Notes: generated by a model not told the origin, from the letters alone. A stretch of 64,000 nucleotides of DNA from Phymatolithon calcareum (GCA_977006965.1 OZ345377.1:186001-250000), one strand, 5' to 3'; positions 33,526 to 44,316 are shown, counted from the stretch's first letter. A program made the numbers and translations.

Positions 33526-34295
33526 ATTGCATAGGCGAGTCAAACACCTCGTATCCAGGCCGAAGAGAAGTGCCCTGTTTTGGGAAAGTAGAGGTCATAA
33601 CAGATCAGCACGACAAACTGGTGTACAGCGACATTCCTAAACAGCTCGTGGACGTCGCGAGGTTCCGCAATGGCGAGCGCTCTCTTTTTGTTCTCTACTG
33701 TTCATTGTCGTTCTGTGACTGCAGAGAACAGATGGTACCACGAATCCTTTACTTTCGCTCCTCACCTTTCGTATACAGATTTCGTTCATGTATGGCCTTC
33801 TCGAATCAACTATCCGGAAAAGCGTTGGTCTAGACGAGGGATGCTCAGCAACCACCATGGACATGAATTCATTCTTGCCCAGACTGGCCCGAGACGGCGA
33901 GCCGTACATCCATTTTTACTTGGCAGGCAGTATGAAGTTGTTCCAAGCGTCGGGAGATATGAAATCCTCTGCATTGGTACTCTGAATGGGCCGCCAAACG
34001 TACGACATCCCTAAGTCATCTTATTATGCTACGTGGCAGTAAATTTACATTTCATTTTGGGCCTGCGCCAGACTTGTATAGTTCTTCGGCCGACTCACTA
34101 CTCTTGGATAACCTATTCTTATGGTCACTCAGATAGTAATAATGCAATGCTGGAGCAGTCGTCTCAAGACTCCCGAAGCACGTGCTCTTCGATGCATTGC
34201 GCACCTCATCTTGTGGTATGAACTGGCTGTCAATTCGAACCCAATGAAATTCGGTCGGTTCTCATGCCGCTCTGCTGCCCGGCACCGCGATACTT
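33526..34295. other. mixed short frames between LTR element and membrane-protein gene
   Basis: Protein-like pieces occur in shifting plus-strand frames: EVITDQHDKLVYSDIPKQLV at 33.59 kb, VTAENRWYHESFTFAPH at 33.72 kb and RLARDGEPYIHFYLAGSMK at 33.89 kb. They may be the remains of one gene broken by frameshifts. I recognise no family. Confidence 0.35.
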
Positions 34296-35798
34296 ATGCC
34301 TCGTATCATTGAGATACCCGTCGCCTCAGGCTTCATCAACGGAGCCATCTTCATTCTCGTCGACCTCGTTGCCCTGTGGGCCGTCCATCGCGGTCTCCTG
34401 GCTCTCCAAGGACTCCATCTGTTCAAACTGATTCAACAAGGGAAGACGGTTCGCTTGGAACGCTCTCGTATCCCCATCGTTTCAGGCGAGCTCCTCATTC
34501 AGCAAACTCGATGGCCTCATCTACTCGTGTTCACCAACGTCTTCTTCATCCTTCTTGCTTTTGTCGGAACTTTTGGTATCAACGGCGAGTCTAGTAAGAG
34601 GTCTGCTCCCGTCAACCTTTCCTACATCTCCCGTATTCGCGCGCATCCCACTAGCGACTACAAGGACAGTCAAGGTCGCACTCGGGATCGCCTCCGACCG
34701 CGCGTTTTTCTCCGCTGCCGTAATTCCAATCCGACCACTGTCTACTACTGGCCCGGTGCTTTCAATGTCTCAAAAAACTCACAGCTTGCTGATTTCTACA
34801 ACTTCCTCGATAGCAAGGGCGTGCAACATCACGTCAATGTCAGCACGTTATCCTGTCAGAAGGAAAACTCCTTCACGGACCCCATGCTCACCTTGCACCA
34901 TTGCACGCCTTCCGAATTTGGATGTAGCGCCGCCATCGATCCCCGAAAAGCCATCGTTCGCCTTCTGCCGGAGAACGCCATCCTTCCCAGCTTTGGCAAG
35001 AGATGGATCGATGAGCGTGTAGGGGTCGCTGCAGACGTCGGGCTCATCGCTATCTACCGCACCATTCAGGCGAGTACAGCTCCGGAAGTCGCTGCACCCG
35101 GAGATCGTCTCGTCTGCCTTGAGCTCTCCCCTCGTGGTAGCGACCTCGAGAAAGGAAACGGTAGACTCAATTGCTTCCTCATTAAATGGAATTTGTCTTC
35201 CACGGAGGCGCGCGTCGCCTATGGGCGCATTTTTATTGCCGAAAAAGACTGGAGCAGTATTGACAATATTACCCTTGGACTAGAGATCACTACGGCAACT
35301 GCGACATTACGCTGGAACTATGCGCAGCTGGGCGAGAAATTTTTCGCTGATGGCCTTCGCGACCTCGGTGTGAGCAGTTACTCACTGACAGATGTGTTGG
35401 ACAACGCCGTGTCGCGGGCTGTTACTGCAGATGTCCCTGTAGATACATTGTACAAAGAGTTTGATTCAAGCATCACGCTGATTGAGCCGTACGCCTTCGC
35501 AAGTCTCATTGTTGTGGCGGTGTGCGCGATATCTCTGTGTTTTATGAGAGAGATCATCACGATGGTACTTAAGAAGGAGGCAGAAAATATTGAAATGGCA
35601 CTCGGAGCTAACAGGTACGACACATTGTCGGCAATGCTTCGAAAAGTACAGGAGCGTGGATCAAATTCACCAATTATTGAGAGCGGTGGCAGTGCGGAGC
35701 TCGGAATGATAATCGCGCAAAACGGTGTCCGTCGAATAGCGCCGCTGCCGGCGACGGGTCAACCTGTCGCAGGCGGCACAGGGTACGTTACGCCTTGA
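34296..35798 (+). CDS. membrane protein with large extracytoplasmic domain, 500 aa, unknown
   Basis: One uninterrupted frame runs from ATG 34296 to TGA 35796-35798. Hydrophobic segments are at residues about 12-34 (INGAIFILVDLVALWAV), 75-95 (LLVFTNVFFILLAFVGTFGI) and about 402-420 (ASLIVVAVCAISLCFM). The roughly 300 residues between the second and third hold several Cys (SCQKE, HHCTPSEFGC, LVCLEL, NCFLIKW) and N-glycosylation-type sites, as in a disulfide-bonded luminal or surface domain. The C-terminal 80 residues are soluble and basic/polar, with AENIEMALGANRYDTLSAML. No known family is recognised. Lineage-specific surface proteins of this layout are plausible in red algae, but that is inference. 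Codon use and length make this one of the safest host genes here. Confidence 0.8.
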   Translation: MPRIIEIPVASGFINGAIFILVDLVALWAVHRGLLALQGLHLFKLIQQGKTVRLERSRIPIVSGELLIQQTRWPHLLVFTNVFFILLAFVGTFGINGESSKRSAPVNLSYISRIRAHPTSDYKDSQGRTRDRLRPRVFLRCRNSNPTTVYYWPGAFNVSKNSQLADFYNFLDSKGVQHHVNVSTLSCQKENSFTDPMLTLHHCTPSEFGCSAAIDPRKAIVRLLPENAILPSFGKRWIDERVGVAADVGLIAIYRTIQASTAPEVAAPGDRLVCLELSPRGSDLEKGNGRLNCFLIKWNLSSTEARVAYGRIFIAEKDWSSIDNITLGLEITTATATLRWNYAQLGEKFFADGLRDLGVSSYSLTDVLDNAVSRAVTADVPVDTLYKEFDSSITLIEPYAFASLIVVAVCAISLCFMREIITMVLKKEAENIEMALGANRYDTLSAMLRKVQERGSNSPIIESGGSAELGMIIAQNGVRRIAPLPATGQPVAGGTGYVTP

Positions 35799-37860
35799 GC
35801 AGTAATACTAGTAGCATTCCTGTACTCCTACTGCATGTCTCGCAATTCTTGTTAGTCCAACCAGATCGGGAGCTTCACCTTCAATCCACCCATTCATTAA
35901 GCGAAGGTCTTGTTATCCCAAGAAGTAACCGCCCTGGACTTCATACCTTCGTGGCGCGGATGATCACCATACCCCGCAACACGAAGAAATCTATAATCCG
36001 CAGCCATAGCATCATACGTTCTAGACGAGATGGCGGGGCATTACCCTTATAAAGACGGGGAAAGCAGAAACAAAAGCACCTACGAATAAATTCAACATTT
36101 TCACTCGACTATCGTGCATCATAAACGATATTCTATTCTATTGTGCGACAGCAGCCAGCGGTTGCAACGGCATTGGCTACGCTACACAGGCCATCATCAC
36201 CGCCGGGCTCTCCAGAGAGCGAAGAATGCAAATCGATTTCTAATCCTCTTGGAAGCATACGAGAAGCTCTAGATAACAAGTTTAAAAAATAGTTCTAAAT
36301 AAGTGAATATGAGAGCCGGCGAACATATCAAATGACTAATGAGAAAAGAGCTTAATTGCCATGGGCGCGAACGTCAAGACTAGGGACTAGAAGCGGTCAA
36401 AAGAGGAATAATTTCTCTTTCGGCTGCACGTGCCCGTCGATTGAACGGCTCGATGTCATTTATTCTTCACTTGCGACCAGTTTGATCGCTCCGCACGTCG
36501 GCAACCGTGAAGTTAATTGCCTTCCAACCTTGGGGCATGATCCCAGTCCCTCGGTTGAGGGGAAGGGCACTTATTGCATTGCAATTGAAAGCTTCAATTA
36601 ATTATTTCAATGAATTTCTGAGAACTGAAATGATACAACTTTTTGATATTACTGTATACACCAAGCATTGATATTATATGAATGATATGATAGAATATTA
36701 ACCAAAAGCACTTATGAATAGATTCTCCCATTTTCGTTGATATATCACTGAATTTCAACTGCCAGCAATGCTTATATTGGTTTGTCTGCAAGGGGAGCTA
36801 CGGTTGCAGAGAGCTTATCTGGTTGTGACCATCGTCTTTGATACTTTTGGAAAGCTCTGATATTCATGTATATGACAAAAGTGGGACTGATAATCAAGTA
36901 TGCAGTTGATACTTGAGTATCGTAATCGGCCAGTGGTCTGGAAGCCAGGCCAATGGACAGGCTTACAGACAACTGGCCTGACAGCGTTAGAAGAATCAAT
37001 GGCCACTGTCCCTTGCTTCTTCTATGATAACGCTAGCATTGTTGACAGCAGCGCTTCCGATGTCCGGCCTCTGCATACTGCAGCAATACAGTACGCCACG
37101 GAAGTACTGTACATCTATTGGATGAAGGGAAATGCTGTACTGTAGTGCCGAACTGTATGGATTCGTATGCATGTTCAACAGCAATTACAGTATTTTGCTG
37201 GGTGCTGGATTTGCACACAAACCACGCAGCTAGAAAAGCTCTAGAATGGAAGGTTGCCAACTTACTACTTCACGGGGGCACCGGGCACCTCAATAAAATG
37301 AACAATTAATTACGCACAGACACCAAGTGGGAGGAAATTCTACAGAACAGTATTCCTCCCACGCCAAGAAAGTAATGTTGCGCTGCAAGCCTGGTGAGCG
37401 GCAATCAAAGAGGAGACTCATCAAACATCTTGCTGCCTGCGGAGCTGATTTTGCCCGTAGAACATGAACCGATTTTAACCAATTTTAAGGCCAACAATCT
37501 TAGTGAGCGTCCCCCTATTTTGACTCTGTGCCACGTAGCGTACAGCTTATCTTATATAGCCAATCGACATCCGCCACATACTCTCCTTTTCCTTATTTCC
37601 GTTGCGACGTTTTCAAACAAATAGAAGAAATTCGCAATTATTTTTTTTTATTTTTTGAAACGGCTCATCACGAGAACTCATGTACGGCACGTACAGTGTC
37701 GCACGTAGTCCCCGATGCTGCTCACCCGGCCCTCCAGCCTGCTGTGCTCCGAGCCCGAACTTCCGTTGTCGCAGCAGTCAACCCGACGTCTGCCCGCAGC
37801 AGAAGCCATTCTCTTCTGATTCCGGTCCATCGTAGCCATTTAAGGTTACAAATCTCGGCA
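35799..37860. other. 2-kb intergenic region upstream of the ammonium transporter
   Basis: No supported gene. A short frame at 37,001-37,144 (MATVPCFFYDNASIVDSS) looks partly protein-like. Around 36.94-36.98 kb there are inverted GGCCAGTGGTCTGG / CAGACAACTGGCC segments. The last 300 bp hold the likely promoter and leader of the transporter. Confidence 0.4.
37553..37564 (+). promoter_or_regulatory. TATA-like and CCAAT elements upstream of AMT
   Basis: TATATAG (37553-37559) runs directly into CCAAT (37560-37564) about 300 bp before the ATG, followed by a pyrimidine-rich leader. The order (CCAAT after TATA) is unusual, so only the TATA part may be functional. Confidence 0.35.
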
Positions 37861-39411
37861 ATGGCGGACGCATTTGAATACCTCCGGGATAATGTCACAG
37901 GGGCACTGAACGCCACCGCTGTTGAGCATCTAATCGGAGTAAATGCCGACAGAATTCAGTCCACTTCCGATTCCATCGACTCCTACTTTGTGCTTGTGGC
38001 TGCATATCTTGTCTTCTTCATGCAGGCCGGATTCGCCATGCTGACTGCAGGCTCCGTTCGTTCGAAGAACACAAAGAACGTTCTCATCAAGAACATGCTG
38101 GATGCATGTGTTTGCGCTCTGGCCTACTGGGTCTTCGGCTTTGCCTTTGCGTTCGGTCCTGTCACCAAATCGAACTATTCCGCTAGCAGCTTTATCGGCT
38201 TTGGCCATCTTGCCCTGTCCGAAAATTTCGGCGAGCCGTCCACCGTCGAGGCTCACGAACAGGGCTTTCATGACTTTATCTTTCAACTTGCGTTCGCCGC
38301 CACCGCCACCACGATTGTATCTGGCTCGGTGGCAGAGCGCACCTCTTTCTATGCCTACCTCGCTTATGCATTCTTCCTTTCTGCGTTTGTTTACCCTGTT
38401 GTCGCGCACTGGGTATGGGGCAAAGGATTTCTCTCCCGGCTTCTTGGCCCGGGTCGCGGTATGCTGGACTTTGCTGGTTGTGGCGTTGTACACACGGTTG
38501 GTGGTTTTGCGGGCCTTGTCGGTGCCATTGTGGTTGGTCCTCGTCTCGGCCGCTTTGACTCCGAAGGTCAGCCGGTGTCTATTCCGGGACATTCCGCCCC
38601 GCTCGCAACAATTGGCGTTTTCTTCCTTTGGTTTGGCTGGTATGGTTTCAACCCGGGCTCTGCGCTCCGCCTGTCCAAAAACGCTTATTTTGCTGCTGAG
38701 CGCTGCGCGGTCACTACGACGATTTCGGCGGCAACCGGTGGACTCGTCACACTGGTCGTTCTCAAGTGGCGTGACTATTACTTTGATCTATTCTCATGCC
38801 TCAACGGCATTCTCGCAGGGTTAGTGTCGATCACCGCCTCATGTGCGTTCGTGGAGCCGTACGCCGCGGCGATCATCGGCGCAGTAGGTGCCCTGGTCTA
38901 CATTGTTGCCGCCAAGTTGTTGCTGAGCTGTCGCATCGACGATCCATTGGAGGCGTTTCCCATTCACGGTGCGTGCGGGATTTGGGGACTCATAGCGGTC
39001 GGACTTTTCAGCGTTGAGAGATTCCAAAAATTGGCAGGAGTCAAGTCGGACATCCATGGGGCATTTTACGGTGGCGGTGGACAGCTGCTTGGCATTAATA
39101 TTGCCGGTGGGATTATCATTGTCGTGTGGACGTCTGTGCTTATTGGAATTCTGTTCTTGGGAATGAAGAGGCTTGGAATCTTGCGGATCAGTCCGGAAGA
39201 AGAGCTTATCGGAAACGATGTGTGCAAGCATGGTGGCGTGGCATACCCCTTGGACGCAGTCGAAGAGTCGGAGCGAGCGGCCGTGAAGCATCTTCAAATC
39301 GTTCGCGCAAGGTCACAACTCGGCAGTATGGGTGATTCGTTGCCCGGATATGAATCTCCGAGAGGAGGTTCCACTGAGTTTCAGGGGAATACTAGTATTC
39401 CAAGCATCTAA
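37861..39411 (+). CDS. AMT1: ammonium transporter, AMT1 type, 516 aa
   Basis: ATG at 37861 is chosen because the AMT family N-terminus begins just after it; the frame is open further upstream but without family similarity. The protein has about eleven membrane segments. Family signatures are QAGFAMLTAGSVRSKN (55-70), the AMT signature DFAGCGVVHTVGG (203-215) containing the first pore histidine (211), FNPGSAL (263-269), and the second pore histidine in FPIHGACGIWG (369). The C-terminal tail keeps EEELIGNDVCKHGG (446-459), the cytoplasmic segment that contacts a neighbouring subunit in the trimer. The family imports NH4+/NH3 through the plasma membrane, here for nitrogen supply. In plant AMT1 a threonine in this tail is phosphorylated to close all three pores; the matching position here is Cys. 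The gene has no intron. Confidence 0.93.
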   Translation: MADAFEYLRDNVTGALNATAVEHLIGVNADRIQSTSDSIDSYFVLVAAYLVFFMQAGFAMLTAGSVRSKNTKNVLIKNMLDACVCALAYWVFGFAFAFGPVTKSNYSASSFIGFGHLALSENFGEPSTVEAHEQGFHDFIFQLAFAATATTIVSGSVAERTSFYAYLAYAFFLSAFVYPVVAHWVWGKGFLSRLLGPGRGMLDFAGCGVVHTVGGFAGLVGAIVVGPRLGRFDSEGQPVSIPGHSAPLATIGVFFLWFGWYGFNPGSALRLSKNAYFAAERCAVTTTISAATGGLVTLVVLKWRDYYFDLFSCLNGILAGLVSITASCAFVEPYAAAIIGAVGALVYIVAAKLLLSCRIDDPLEAFPIHGACGIWGLIAVGLFSVERFQKLAGVKSDIHGAFYGGGGQLLGINIAGGIIIVVWTSVLIGILFLGMKRLGILRISPEEELIGNDVCKHGGVAYPLDAVEESERAAVKHLQIVRARSQLGSMGDSLPGYESPRGGSTEFQGNTSIPSI

Positions 39412-40002
39412 GGTCTTGCTGTTGTTTCCGCTTTAATTGGGTCTCGAGCCCATCGAAAACTGTATATTCATTTTAGGGGCTGGAATCGAGAACATGGATC
39501 GTTTCCGAACAAATATTACTGCTTATTTTCGACTCAGCAGTTCCGTCTTTGCATCTATTTTAAAAACACCCGCATTCAGCTTATGAACATAATTCGATCT
39601 TTAGGAAAAAATGTGGCCTGCCAGGACCCACACCACCATCTGAATATGTCTAGTGGGGAGGCCCATTGGGAACACCTCGGCCAAGAGATTAAATGGCATT
39701 GTGAGCACCAAGACCTTCTCTGCTCGCTACCGTTGTCGAATACCGTAGGGCTTTATTGGCTAGGCCAATTGTCTCCATAGGATCGTTCTCACAGCACTAC
39801 AGATCCAGTAGCTAAGAATATGCGTGCTGATTGATTGGGATCATACCGCTCGAATATTCCAGCATCGACCCTGTGAGGCAACTGACAACGTTTCGGATAC
39901 TTAGCCACAGTTTGCCACAAAGACAGCACCCCAAATTAAAGCGGGGCTTAAGTTGAAGTATCCCTTCAATTCGCTCGCACATCTTTTGCACCAAACCGGA
40001 AA
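39412..40002. other. intergenic region between AMT and SGF29-like gene
   Basis: AT-rich trailer of the transporter; nothing further recognised. Confidence 0.4.
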
Positions 40003-40626
40003 ATGGAGCCCTCTTGTCCTAAACACGACAAACGCATCGTTAAGGCAAAGAATGAGCTTCTAGCACTACCCTTGGACCACAGCAACTACACACCAGATGT
40101 TGTCGAGGCTGCCGCGTGCTTTCTTGCCGTGCTTGAGTGCATCGACTTTGGCAACATAAACGAACCGTGGGACAAATCTGGTTCCGCTTCTGGCTGTGAA
40201 ATTGTGCACGGAGCTGCTGTTACTGATCCTGCGTCGAAATCGATGCTGACTCCCCCTCGCCAAATTCCACTCAAGACTCAGGTGGCATGTTATGTGAACG
40301 TAAACAACCGCTGTCGCTGGGTTCTTGGGCATATCGCCTCGTACTTCCCCGATCTCAAGAATTCATGTTATGAAGTAGTCGATTTGGATGACGAAAAAGT
40401 TGTGTACGAGGTAGCGAAAGAGGATGTTAGGATCGTTCCGAAGATGCCACTTGCAATCCCTGTCAACACGCGTGTGCTTGCCGTGTACCCGGAAACGACT
40501 GTGTTTTACTCCGGTATCCTGGTTAGAGAGGGAGAACAGAATTGGCGGGTGCTGTTCGATGCTGATGAATTTGGTGCCGTGAACGACACTCAGGATGTCA
40601 ATCCCAAACTGGTGATGTTGCCATGA
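40003..40626 (+). CDS. SGF29: SGF29-like tandem tudor protein (SAGA-associated factor 29)
   Basis: ATG 40003 to TGA 40624-40626, about 206 residues. The N-terminal 85 residues are helical. The rest fits the SGF29 C-terminal tandem tudor domain: tudor 1 about 88-145 (VACYVNVNNRCRWVLGHI, YEVVDLDDEKVVYEV, then VRIVPKMPL) and tudor 2 about 150-205 (TRVLAVYPETTVFYSGILV, VLFDADEF). The YPxTTxFY and F-D-x-D-E elements are the residues that hold methylated Lys4 of histone H3 in the family. In other eukaryotes this subunit anchors the SAGA acetyltransferase to H3K4me chromatin, so a nuclear role is expected. It is a little shorter than the yeast and animal proteins, mainly at the N-terminus. Confidence 0.85.
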   Translation: MEPSCPKHDKRIVKAKNELLALPLDHSNYTPDVVEAAACFLAVLECIDFGNINEPWDKSGSASGCEIVHGAAVTDPASKSMLTPPRQIPLKTQVACYVNVNNRCRWVLGHIASYFPDLKNSCYEVVDLDDEKVVYEVAKEDVRIVPKMPLAIPVNTRVLAVYPETTVFYSGILVREGEQNWRVLFDADEFGAVNDTQDVNPKLVMLP

Positions 40627-40736
40627 AGATTCAAATGAGACTACTTGACTATCTGAACTACTTTATACACTGTTTAGAGATTATAATGATGGAAGAAATG
40701 ATAGTGTAAAGCGATCTGGTCAGAGAATGTAACAGT
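40627..40736. other. short spacer after the SGF29-like gene
   Basis: AT-rich, nothing recognised. Confidence 0.3.
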
Positions 40737-40804
40737 AGCACACTGCTCTGGCGTCGACAACTCTAGCGTTGAGGGCTTCTAAAATATAACCTTCCAAATT
40801 CCCC
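40737..40804 (+). repeat. LINE family A 3' end fragment (copy 4)
   Basis: CTGCTCTGGCGTCGAC...GTTGAGGGCTTCTAAAATATAACC...AAATTCCCC matches the last 65 bp of the LINE copies at 46.9, 50.1 and 54.7 kb, including the terminal C-run (four C here). Confidence 0.75.
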
Positions 40805-41640
40805 ATTAACTGCTTTCTTTCCTTCTTTAATGCAGAATGCGTTAATTAACGCCTGAACTTACCCTAGAGCAAACTCTAATTGTTCAAATATTGAAATATC
40901 TCTACGGGTTTCTCCCTGCACATATCTTCTACCGCTTTGCCTCGCACTCTTCCGATGAATTGTAGTCGAGAGTGAGTCCGCCCAAAACAGTGCAGGATGA
41001 GGTGCTCCACTGTCTCGTTGACGCCATACGGGCACATCTTGCATACTGGGTCGTAGACTGACGATTCATCCTCGGTGTCCATGGTGAAAGCTTGCCACAA
41101 GTGGACTGCAGTTCACTATTAGCTGGTCGGTACCACCTCTGCACGTCTCTGCGAGATGTGCAGGTCGTTCGGAAACGAAGGAACGTTCAATAGTTTGCTT
41201 CTTCAGGGCAAAGTGAGAGGTACCACTTGATGCAACCCCAGACTCGATTTACCCGCTGCGCGAATTCATCAGCAGCCTCATTCTTCGCGACGCCGCAGTG
41301 ACACGGTATCCAAACTCTATCTGAACATCGCGAGAAAATATCTGTTCCATAAGGTTCCATTGATTCCGGGCTATGTCACCGAATATCCGCGGTTGCCCGT
41401 TGAGCGCGTCTATGCAGCTACGGCTGCCAGTGCACCATCTGATGGTGCTGCCGCGGGAAAGGGTTGACGCTATTAGTAACGCATGTACGATGATAAATGC
41501 CTCCGCGTCAAATGAAGAGCCGACAGCCCCAGCGGCCAGCGATACTTCCATAACAGTTTCTTCGCCGCGAAAAATCAGAATCCAAGCTCCACCGCCCTGG
41601 AATGCGATGGTATTATAATGCGATGCCATTCTCTGCTTCT
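40805..41640 (-). pseudogene. RNase H-type LINE (family C), 3' fragment
   Basis: On the minus strand: an RNase H domain (41,629 down to about 41,250) with AAGAVGSSFDAEAFIIVHAL and STIRWCTGSRSCIDALNGQ, then a Cys/His segment (41.1-40.86 kb) CKMCPYGVNETVEHLILHC and VRGKAVEDMCREKPVEIFQY. The 3' end is CTGCATTAAAGAAGGAAAG. The RNase H acidic residue normally at the tether (the D of TDS) is replaced in WCTGSRSC, and a frameshift separates the two parts, so it is inactive. It is 5'-truncated and lacks the reverse transcriptase. Confidence 0.75.
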
Positions 41641-42230
41641 AATCGAAATGAACTTCTGGGCCGTACATCATTGCTGAAGCTTCGTCGTCATCTGAAGAGG
41701 AAGCAGAGGAAGATAAAAACAGCTGTGGACTGTATACAAGGCTATCTAGTTCATGACAATTTCTCACTGCTCCGGCGTGTGGTTAAGGAGAAAGTGGCAG
41801 ATCGATCCCGACAGCCTTTGTTTCTCGAGGCCCTCGAAGCGGCAGAACAGCACGTAAAATTTTCATTCATGACGAGCCATGCTCGTGTTGACAAAGATGC
41901 ACTGCATGATGCATCTTTTGCCTTACTTCGAGAGGGCTCCAGGACACCATCACGAGTCTCAGACTGTTCACAGGGTCCTACTCCAATTCAGGTACTTGAA
42001 GATCTGAAATTAGAAATTTGCCGGGAAGAGGAATGCCCAGAACATATTTCTGCTGTTCTGAAGGATGCTGGGCTAAGAATTCTGAAGTATTAGCGCGCAA
42101 CCAACAGGAGAGAATTGCAGAGCTGCGCGAAGCTGTGAAGAAAATCCTCGACGATGTGCTGGTCCTTGTATATTACAAGATAAAATTTGAATCAATACGG
42201 TTTCAAGAACAGACCGTCAACTTCTATGGG
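41623..42230 (+). pseudogene. helical host-like gene of unknown function, frameshifted and probably split by a LINE
   Basis: ATG 41623 leads a natural-looking frame of 156 residues (KLRRHLKRKQRKIKTAVDCI, DNFSLLRRVVKEKVADRSR, FLEALEAAEQHVKFSFM, EICREEECPEHISAVLKDAG) ending at 42,093. A second frame then continues with EVLARNQQERIAELREAVKK and ILDDVLVLVYYKIKFES to about 42,200, where LINE sequence begins. On the far side of that LINE (42,770-42,906) a plus frame QTPSPSYMERTTTLPPSQES ends in a stop. I suggest one gene interrupted by a frameshift and a LINE insertion. No family is recognised. Confidence 0.4.
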
Positions 42231-42760
42231 AAGCGGGGCTCAAGTTGGCACGGAGCTGCAGTGTTTTATGGAGATGGAACTGGAGGAACGAAACAGATGT
42301 TCCTCGACCACATTTCTGGCGATAGCACGAGACAAGATTCCTTTGCTGTTTGTTGCATCTGCGAATATGCAGCTCATGTTGTCAGTGAACCAACGTATAG
42401 TGCTTCCAGGTGCAAAGGAACGCCTTTCCACTTCTTGAAATGAATGAATGGCGGCGAATGTTTCCCCGTCATATGAAGAACCAACAGCTCCAGCAGTTAT
42501 CAAGAGTTCAGCACAGTTTCTTTTCCGCTCATCAGTAATGTCCCCGCGCTTTCGACATTGAGTGCGATGATTCTGTATATATCAAGTATATCTCCATCTT
42601 CATCACAGAGAATCGCACGCTGTTTAGAAGCCGCAGGGCTTGAGGTATACGCATGCTCGTCCCCGTCGTCATATACAAGGAGAATGTCCGGGTACTTTTT
42701 GTGTCGTGTCAGAAAGTTCGACATTCATTCATTTTTTGCAGTTTACCCTAATGGAACTAT
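42231..42760 (-). pseudogene. RNase H-type LINE (family C), internal fragment
   Basis: The minus strand gives DILLVYDDGDEHAYTSSPAA (42.7 kb) and then ITAGAVGSSYDGETFAAIHSF with STIRWFTDNMSCIFADA (42.5-42.35 kb). This is the same RNase H segment as at 41.3-41.6 kb, here keeping the TDN acidic residue. Confidence 0.65.
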
Positions 42761-42906
42761 ATCGCTTGGCGGCGAAGGCAGACGCCCTCCCCATCCTATA
42801 TGGAACGAACTACCACCCTTCCTCCGTCTCAAGAAAGCGAAGTACAGGCTCCTGTGAACACATTGGCTATTCCATCGTTGCCCATACCCCCATCAAGAGC
42901 ATAAGA

Positions 42907-43680
42907 GATCAGAAGACCGCATACTCGATCACGCGCTAAGCGAGATGTCTATTCTCATATCTAAATAATCCCTCTCAGAGCAAGAAGAAACACGATTGCA
43001 TCCCGTCGAGGCAATCCAGGAGACCTGCCCCAAGAACACGAAGTAGAAATGTAGACAAGGCGATTTAGCGCTATGGTAAGCCTCTTAGTTGCTAAATAGA
43101 CAACGAGGGCTTGAAGTAAACGCACATCCATCCGTCCATCCTAATGGGGCTAGCAGTGATTCGAGGGTCTAAGTTTATTCCATTCTATTCCATCGTTAGC
43201 GAGTTTGACTGCGATTCTCACGTAGTTACATGAAATCCAGGAATGAGTATAAAAGGCGCTCGCGATTGGAGTGCAACCTACTCAACTGCCGCTGCGATAC
43301 CAAATACTCACCCAGTACTGATTTTCTACGCAGTCGCGCTCTCCTAAATATCAGCGTGAGGCATCTCAGCCGTGCCGTCCAGTCCCTTAAGCAGAGGATC
43401 CTGCATTACTCAGCCTGAGTAACTCAGGATTCTCCTAGTTCAAGAATATTCTCCGATAGCGGATATTATTGAAAGTTCAACAAGGGAATTGATGGTCAAC
43501 GTTTCTTGCCGCTCCACCTCGATCTCCATCACTGTAAAGGCGCTCAGAGTACAGTCCATCTACTACTGCCTCAAAGCCGTGCTTCAAGGCTATGAGCTAA
43601 AGTCCTAGTGAAGTGTGACTACCGGCTCCTTTTTCTGCCACATGATGCTGTCCTGCACTCCCTCATAGCGATGCGAGAAC
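42907..43680. other. non-coding stretch with a TATA box and a small frame
   Basis: Contains TATAAAAG at 43248-43255 and, overlapping it, a 62-codon frame (43230-43418) without motif. A stem-loop GGATCCTGCATTACTCAG / CTGAGTAACTCAGGATTC lies at about 43,397-43,434. A transcript starting near 43,280 is possible, but no gene is evident. Confidence 0.35.
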
Positions 43681-43765
43681 GTAGAAGGATTTTGAACTTT
43701 ATTTAAAAGTTACCAATGCGTCTGCAGACGCTTGGGGAAAGTTTGCGGAGGCCGTAGGGCCACGG
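43681..43765 (-). repeat. LINE family F3 3' end fragment
   Basis: The reverse complement reads CTTTCCCCAAGCGTCTGCAG...GGTAACTTTTAAATAAAG. It matches the 3' ends at 46.8, 49.1 and 53.95 kb. Confidence 0.7.
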
Positions 43766-43929
43766 ACAGTGTCTTTCTTGCTTGAACGTTCGCATGGTAC
43801 ATATTTGTAATTTAGAACTCAAAATTTTTTCGAAAAAGTTCGAACAAAGCTGCACCACTGTCTGCTACGGATCCCTTGCTGCGCTGGAGGAACGGGATGC
43901 TTCCAGGACTGGTACACTGGATGAAAGCG

Positions 43930-44316
43930 TCAGCTGCCTCTGTGTATTTTTTCACGAAGTGTTGAGTCCTTTTTTGTTATAATGTAGGCGCTATGAATAT
44001 GTTTCATCTCATGTCGTCTGAGCGCCATAGTGACCTGCAGGATCACCGTTCTTGTTTCTAGGTCAAGCTTCTTCGCTTGATGGAATTTGTTATAGTTCCG
44101 GGAAGATGTTTTTCCGGTCGCTCTGGCAAGAGCGATATTATATTTATAAACGCGGTATTCGAAACCGGAGCGCATTGGTCTCTGTGAGCTGCAGCACCTC
44201 TCTCTATTTTTCGACGTTTTCGTGCACCGTGTAAAATCTCGGGATTCTTCTGGTTGTCGAAGAGCCCTTGAAATCCATCCACAGAGTCTGGACCTCCTAC
44301 ATATGGCTTGCCTCAC
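43930..44316 (-). pseudogene. unknown transposon-like ORF fragment, copy 1
   Basis: Minus-strand pieces VGGPDSVDGFQGLFDNQKNP, EILHGARKRRKIERG and YKYNIALARATGKTSSRNYN, with TVILQVTMALRRHEMKHIHS, sit in two frames. The first piece recurs on the plus strand at 57,455-57,530 (VGGPDSVDGCQWLFDKLENH). It is therefore a dispersed element of unrecognised type. Confidence 0.45.

Noticed and set aside
36815-37310. small protein gene upstream of AMT
   Set aside because: Several short overlapping frames on both strands, none longer than 82 codons and none with a motif.
37528-37860. 111-codon N-terminal extension of the ammonium transporter
   Set aside because: It has no ATG at its start, no AMT similarity and a leader-like composition; the family N-terminus begins at 37,861.
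38102-38824. 240-codon plus frame and 220-codon minus frame inside the ammonium transporter
   Set aside because: Both lie wholly within the AMT coding sequence in other frames and have the composition expected of shadows.
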